NCBI GenBank assembly: GCA_011389935.1
Contig: JAABTJ010000029.1
Coordinates: forward strand, 1-33,321
Direction: 5' to 3'
Source: Desulfobacteraceae bacterium
GTDB lineage: Bacteria; Desulfobacterota; Desulfobacteria; Desulfobacterales; Desulfosalsimonadaceae
DNA: 33,321 nucleotides
This document shows, in pieces, positions 30,254-33,321 of the stretch; within the stretch, counting starts at the first letter, position 1, and the number at the start of each line of letters is the position of its first letter. The translations under genes and the position numbers were made by a program. The notes under the pieces are model-generated. The model worked only from the letters and a program-made list of their open reading frames with translations. It was not told the DNA's origin and ran no database searches.

Positions 30254-32800
30254 ATGGCAATGCCTACCGAACCGATGAAATGGTTTTACGATCGGATTTT
30301 GTTCAAACACCCGATCGTCGTTCTGCTGGGTTTTTTTGTTGTGATGGGCGTCCTGGCCGCAAATGCCAGGAATTTCCAGATCGAGGCCTCCGCGGAGACG
30401 CTCATTGACCAGACGGATCAAAACTATCTGTATTTTCAAGAGGTAATAGATACATACGGGTTTGATGATTTTGTGTTCATCACCTATTCCCCCCACGAGG
30501 GGGATCTTTTATCCGATCCGGTTCTATCGGAGATTGCATCGCTGCGGGATGAAGTAAACGCCCTTGAAAGCGTCGATTCGGTGATGTCCCTTCTCGATGT
30601 GCCGCTGCTCGAAAGTCCGCCGCGCCCTATCGATGAAATAGTGAAGAATCTCCGGACCCTGCGCGATCCCGGCGTCGATATGGAATTGGCCAGGACGGAA
30701 TTCAAAACCAGTCCCCTTTACAGAAATCTTCTGGTGAGCCCGGACTTTACAACAACCGCCTTGCAGATCAATTTCAAGCCCGATGAAATCTATGAATCCC
30801 TCTGGGAAAGGCGCCAGGATCTTCGGCAGAAAGAAAGCGAGGAAGGGCTCTCGGCAACGGAAAAGCAGGAATTCGCCGAAGTCAGAAAGAACATCCGCGA
30901 GCGTCAGGGGGTCATGGACGCCAATCGGCACCAGGATATTCAAAAAATACGCGCGGTCATGGATCAATTCGCGGACGGGGCAGATCTGTTTCTCGGAGGG
31001 ATCAGCATTATCGCCGATGACCTGATGGCGTTCATCCGCTCCGATCTCAGGGTTTTTTCGCTGGCCGTCCTGGCGTTTCTCATCGTTGCGCTGGGTGTTA
31101 TTTTCAGGAGCTTTCGCTGGGTGGCGCTTCCCATTTTGTGCTGTGCGTTCTCGGTGATCGCCATGACCGGACTGCTCGGGCTTTTCGGCTGGCAGGTCAC
31201 CATTGTTTCGGCAAATTTCGTTGCCCTGCAGTTGATCTTTACCATGGCGATTTCCATACACATCGTCGTCCGTTACCGGGAGATCGCTGCGGACAACCCG
31301 GATGCGGACAACCGCCATATCACGCGGGAAGCGGTTCTGGCAATGAAGACGCCCATTTTTTATGCCGGGCTCACCACCATGGCCGGCTTCGGTTCCCTGT
31401 GGTTTTCGGATATCCTGCCGGTGGTGACGTTCGGATGGATGATGTCCGCCGGTATTTTCACGTCCCTGGTGGTGACCTTTGTCTTTTTTCCGGCCATGTC
31501 CGTGCTTCTGCCCGGCAGGGGGCCCACGCCCGCCGCCGGGGCCCCAAGGTCCCGGTTTGCGCTGCCGGCGATCCTGTCTGATTTTACCGCAGCCCACGGA
31601 CCAGTGGTATTGATTGTGAGCACCCTGGTTTTCATCATCGGCGTTGCGGGGATCTTCCAACTGCGGGTGGAAAATTCCTTTTTGAATTATTTCAAAAAGT
31701 CGACGGATATCTACCAGGGGCTCCTGGTTCTTGACCGGGAGCTCGGCGGGACCACCCCCCTGGATATTATCATCGGTTTTGATGAGGACCGAGATAGTGA
31801 GAACGTCGCCGGCATGGCGGCGGCATCGGAGGACGAGTCTGACGAATTCGATGAGTTCGACGAATTCGATGAGTTCGACGCGCCCGGGGGGGATGGCCGG
31901 TACTGGTTCACCCAGCACCGGCTGGAGCGTATCGAGGCGGTTCACGACTACCTTGATGAGATCGAATATACCGGCAAGGTATTGTCCCTTGCGGTGTTAA
32001 ACAAAATGGCCCGGCGGGTGACCGGGTCTGCGCTCGATACATTTCAGTTGAACCTGGTGTTCAACCAGTTTCCCGAGGAGTTCAGAAAGATTCTGGTTGC
32101 GCCGTTCGTGTCCATAGAAAAAAATGAAACGCGCATCAATCTTCGGGTAATCGATTCGGCCGAGAACCTGCGGCGCAACGAACTCATCGGGCAAATACGC
32201 CGCGATTTGACCGAAGACTTCGGTTTCAGGGCCGAAAACGTCCATCTTACCGGCATGATGGTCCTGTACAACGATGTTCTCCAGCAGCTTTTTTCCTCCC
32301 AGATCCTGACCATCGGTGTGGTCCTGGCGGCGCTTCTGGTCATGTTTCTTGTTCTTTTCCGATCTGTAAAGGTCGCACTTATCGCGCTGTTTCCGAACAT
32401 TCTCTCCACAAGCGTTGTTCTGGGCATGCTCGGATGGCTTGACATTCCGCTCGATATCATGACCATCACGATCGCCTCGGTCAGCATCGGCATCGCGGTG
32501 GACAATTCCATTCATTACATTTACCGATTCATGCGGGAATTTGCCAAAACCGGCGACTATATGGAGAGCATGCGCCGCTGCCACGGAAGCATTGCCTATG
32601 CCCTGTATTACACCTGTATCACCATTGTGGCCGGGTTTGCGATTCTATCCTTGTCCAATTTCATTCCGACGATTATTTTCGGCCTGTTTTCCGGGCTTGC
32701 CATGCTTATCGCCCTGATCGGGGCGCTGACCCTTCTGCCGCGGCTGATCATTCTTTTCAAACCCTTCGGGCCGGAGGGGGAAACACCGGCGGAAGCCTGA
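30254..32800 (+). CDS. RND/MMPL-superfamily transporter with periplasmic EFD tract
   Basis: A membrane pump with the two-fold RND layout: TM1 (HPIVVLLGFFVVMGVLA), a large periplasmic loop, TM2-6 (from LRVFSLAVLAFLIVALGVIF), then TM7 (GPVVLIVSTLVFIIGVAGIF), a second periplasmic loop holding DEFDEFDEFDEFD, and TM8-12 with ASVSIGIAVDNSIHYIYRF, the MMPL-type acidic motif in TM10. About 849 residues, near the size of HpnN-like lipid exporters. Likely proton-driven lipid transport together with MlaA and MlaC. The frame is open from 30113 inside mlaC. I prefer ATG 30254; 30218, 30260 and 30275 are alternatives, none with a strong ribosome site. Confidence 0.9.
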   Translation: MAMPTEPMKWFYDRILFKHPIVVLLGFFVVMGVLAANARNFQIEASAETLIDQTDQNYLYFQEVIDTYGFDDFVFITYSPHEGDLLSDPVLSEIASLRDEVNALESVDSVMSLLDVPLLESPPRPIDEIVKNLRTLRDPGVDMELARTEFKTSPLYRNLLVSPDFTTTALQINFKPDEIYESLWERRQDLRQKESEEGLSATEKQEFAEVRKNIRERQGVMDANRHQDIQKIRAVMDQFADGADLFLGGISIIADDLMAFIRSDLRVFSLAVLAFLIVALGVIFRSFRWVALPILCCAFSVIAMTGLLGLFGWQVTIVSANFVALQLIFTMAISIHIVVRYREIAADNPDADNRHITREAVLAMKTPIFYAGLTTMAGFGSLWFSDILPVVTFGWMMSAGIFTSLVVTFVFFPAMSVLLPGRGPTPAAGAPRSRFALPAILSDFTAAHGPVVLIVSTLVFIIGVAGIFQLRVENSFLNYFKKSTDIYQGLLVLDRELGGTTPLDIIIGFDEDRDSENVAGMAAASEDESDEFDEFDEFDEFDAPGGDGRYWFTQHRLERIEAVHDYLDEIEYTGKVLSLAVLNKMARRVTGSALDTFQLNLVFNQFPEEFRKILVAPFVSIEKNETRINLRVIDSAENLRRNELIGQIRRDLTEDFGFRAENVHLTGMMVLYNDVLQQLFSSQILTIGVVLAALLVMFLVLFRSVKVALIALFPNILSTSVVLGMLGWLDIPLDIMTITIASVSIGIAVDNSIHYIYRFMREFAKTGDYMESMRRCHGSIAYALYYTCITIVAGFAILSLSNFIPTIIFGLFSGLAMLIALIGALTLLPRLIILFKPFGPEGETPAEA
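31841..31879 (+). repeat. EFD tract in the RND transporter
   Basis: GAC followed by four 9-bp units encoding EFD; at DNA level two identical 18-bp blocks (GAATTCGATGAGTTCGAC). It lies in the second large periplasmic loop. The same tripeptide as in mlaA three kilobases upstream. Confidence 0.95.
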
Positions 32801-32885
32801 AGCCGAAGCGTTTTGCGGTATGCTGTGTTTGGTTAGGTTCATTTTTATCATCACACATGATTATGATAAGATTCTACGGGTCAAA

Positions 32886-33107
32886 GGTTCAATTTCCCAT
32901 GGCCGGGGGGTGGTATTGCCTTCAGCAACTGTGAGTACCTGGCGACCGCTTTATGGCTCGATACGCCGCGTCCTGAAAACTCGCCCCTAACGGGGCTCAA
33001 ACAATTCAGGCCGCCGGGCGTATCTTCGCCATGAGCGGTCTGCCATGTCCTCCCAATGTTGCTGTCAGGCAACACCACCCCCCGGCCATAAGGAAATTGA
33101 TCATTTT
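32886..33107 (+). repeat. Giant imperfect palindrome, family P, copy A3
   Basis: A diverged A-type copy. Outer arms use GGCCGGGGGGTGGT/ACCACCCCCCGGCC, the core CGTCCTGAAAACTCG is kept, and the apex stem has changed to GCCCC-TAAC-GGGGC while the flanks AAAACTC and CTCAAACA are unchanged. Ends are GGTTCAATTTC and GAAATTGATCATTTT. Its spacer (33108-33219) is unlike those of pairs 1 and 2. The 85 bases before it, after the RND stop, hold nothing recognisable. Confidence 0.88.
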
Positions 33108-33219
33108 GTTGTATGGCCCGTTTTTGCATGTCGTTAGTCGCATGATGCATAACGAACAGGCTTCGGAAAGACATATGCCTGACAATAGTGGCGCCAACAG
33201 CATGAATGATGCAATTTAT

Positions 33220-33321
33220 AAAATGGCCAATTTCCTTTAGGGGTGGGGGTTGCTGCCCGTGGGCGACATTGGGAGTGATTGTCGATCGCTCTTGGCGAAG
33301 TGAAGCAAAACATCCTGCATT
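33220..33321 (-). repeat. Giant imperfect palindrome, family P, copy B3 (cut by window end)
   Basis: Starts AAAATGGCCAATTTC and continues with GACATTGGGAG, TCGCTCTTGGCGAAGTG and CATCCTGCATT, matching the first half of B1 and B2. The second half lies beyond the window. Head-to-head with A3, as in the other pairs. Confidence 0.85.

Overview
The window looks like chromosome from a GC-rich, probably sulfate-reducing member of the Desulfobacterota (Desulfobacterales type). This is inferred from the gene mix: CarD, an Rnf-type RnfB fused to a GltD-like flavoprotein module, a MoeA fused to a periplasmic-binding-like domain, a membrane pyrophosphatase, RtcB/archease and an MlaA/MlaC/RND set. It also rests on the order DUF1844-degP-ispE-tRNA-prs-rplY-pth. 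No species can be named from sequence reading alone.

Layout. 1-676: end of a dispersed palindromic repeat and one plus-strand hypothetical gene. 718-20465: a long, almost entirely minus-strand block. It holds rluD, carD, hppA, the pth/rplY/prs/tRNA-Gln/ispE/degP/DUF1844 housekeeping run, a phosphomannomutase, an rtcB-archease-moeA/PBP operon, a second moeA, a dapF-like gene and an M1 aminopeptidase. 21432-23361: plus-strand methyltransferase and an AmrS-type radical SAM enzyme. 23376-25953: minus-strand rseC and an rnfB fusion. 26223-32800: plus-strand purine nucleoside phosphorylase plus MTA/SAH deaminase, then mlaA-mlaC-RND.

The most unusual feature is non-coding. Six copies (one cut by the window edge) of a roughly 210-220 bp giant imperfect palindrome sit in intergenic gaps as three head-to-head pairs (15233-15764, 20640-21376, 32886-33321). 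Stem arms differ between copies but pairing is kept by compensatory changes, while the loop-flanking bases are constant. This is the pattern of a structure-conserved mobile or RNA element. A second, different palindromic repeat lies at 1-76 and 28562-28715; the latter copy forms the 5' part of the mlaA reading frame.

On the protein side, the mlaA-mlaC-RND cluster looks like an envelope lipid-transport system that uses an RND pump and has no MlaFEDB ABC genes in view. Its two end genes both carry an acidic EFD tripeptide repeat predicted to be periplasmic. The dapF-like protein has serine at both positions of the catalytic cysteines. The purine phosphorylase/MtaD pair reads as a methylthioadenosine to methylthioinosine to hypoxanthine salvage route.
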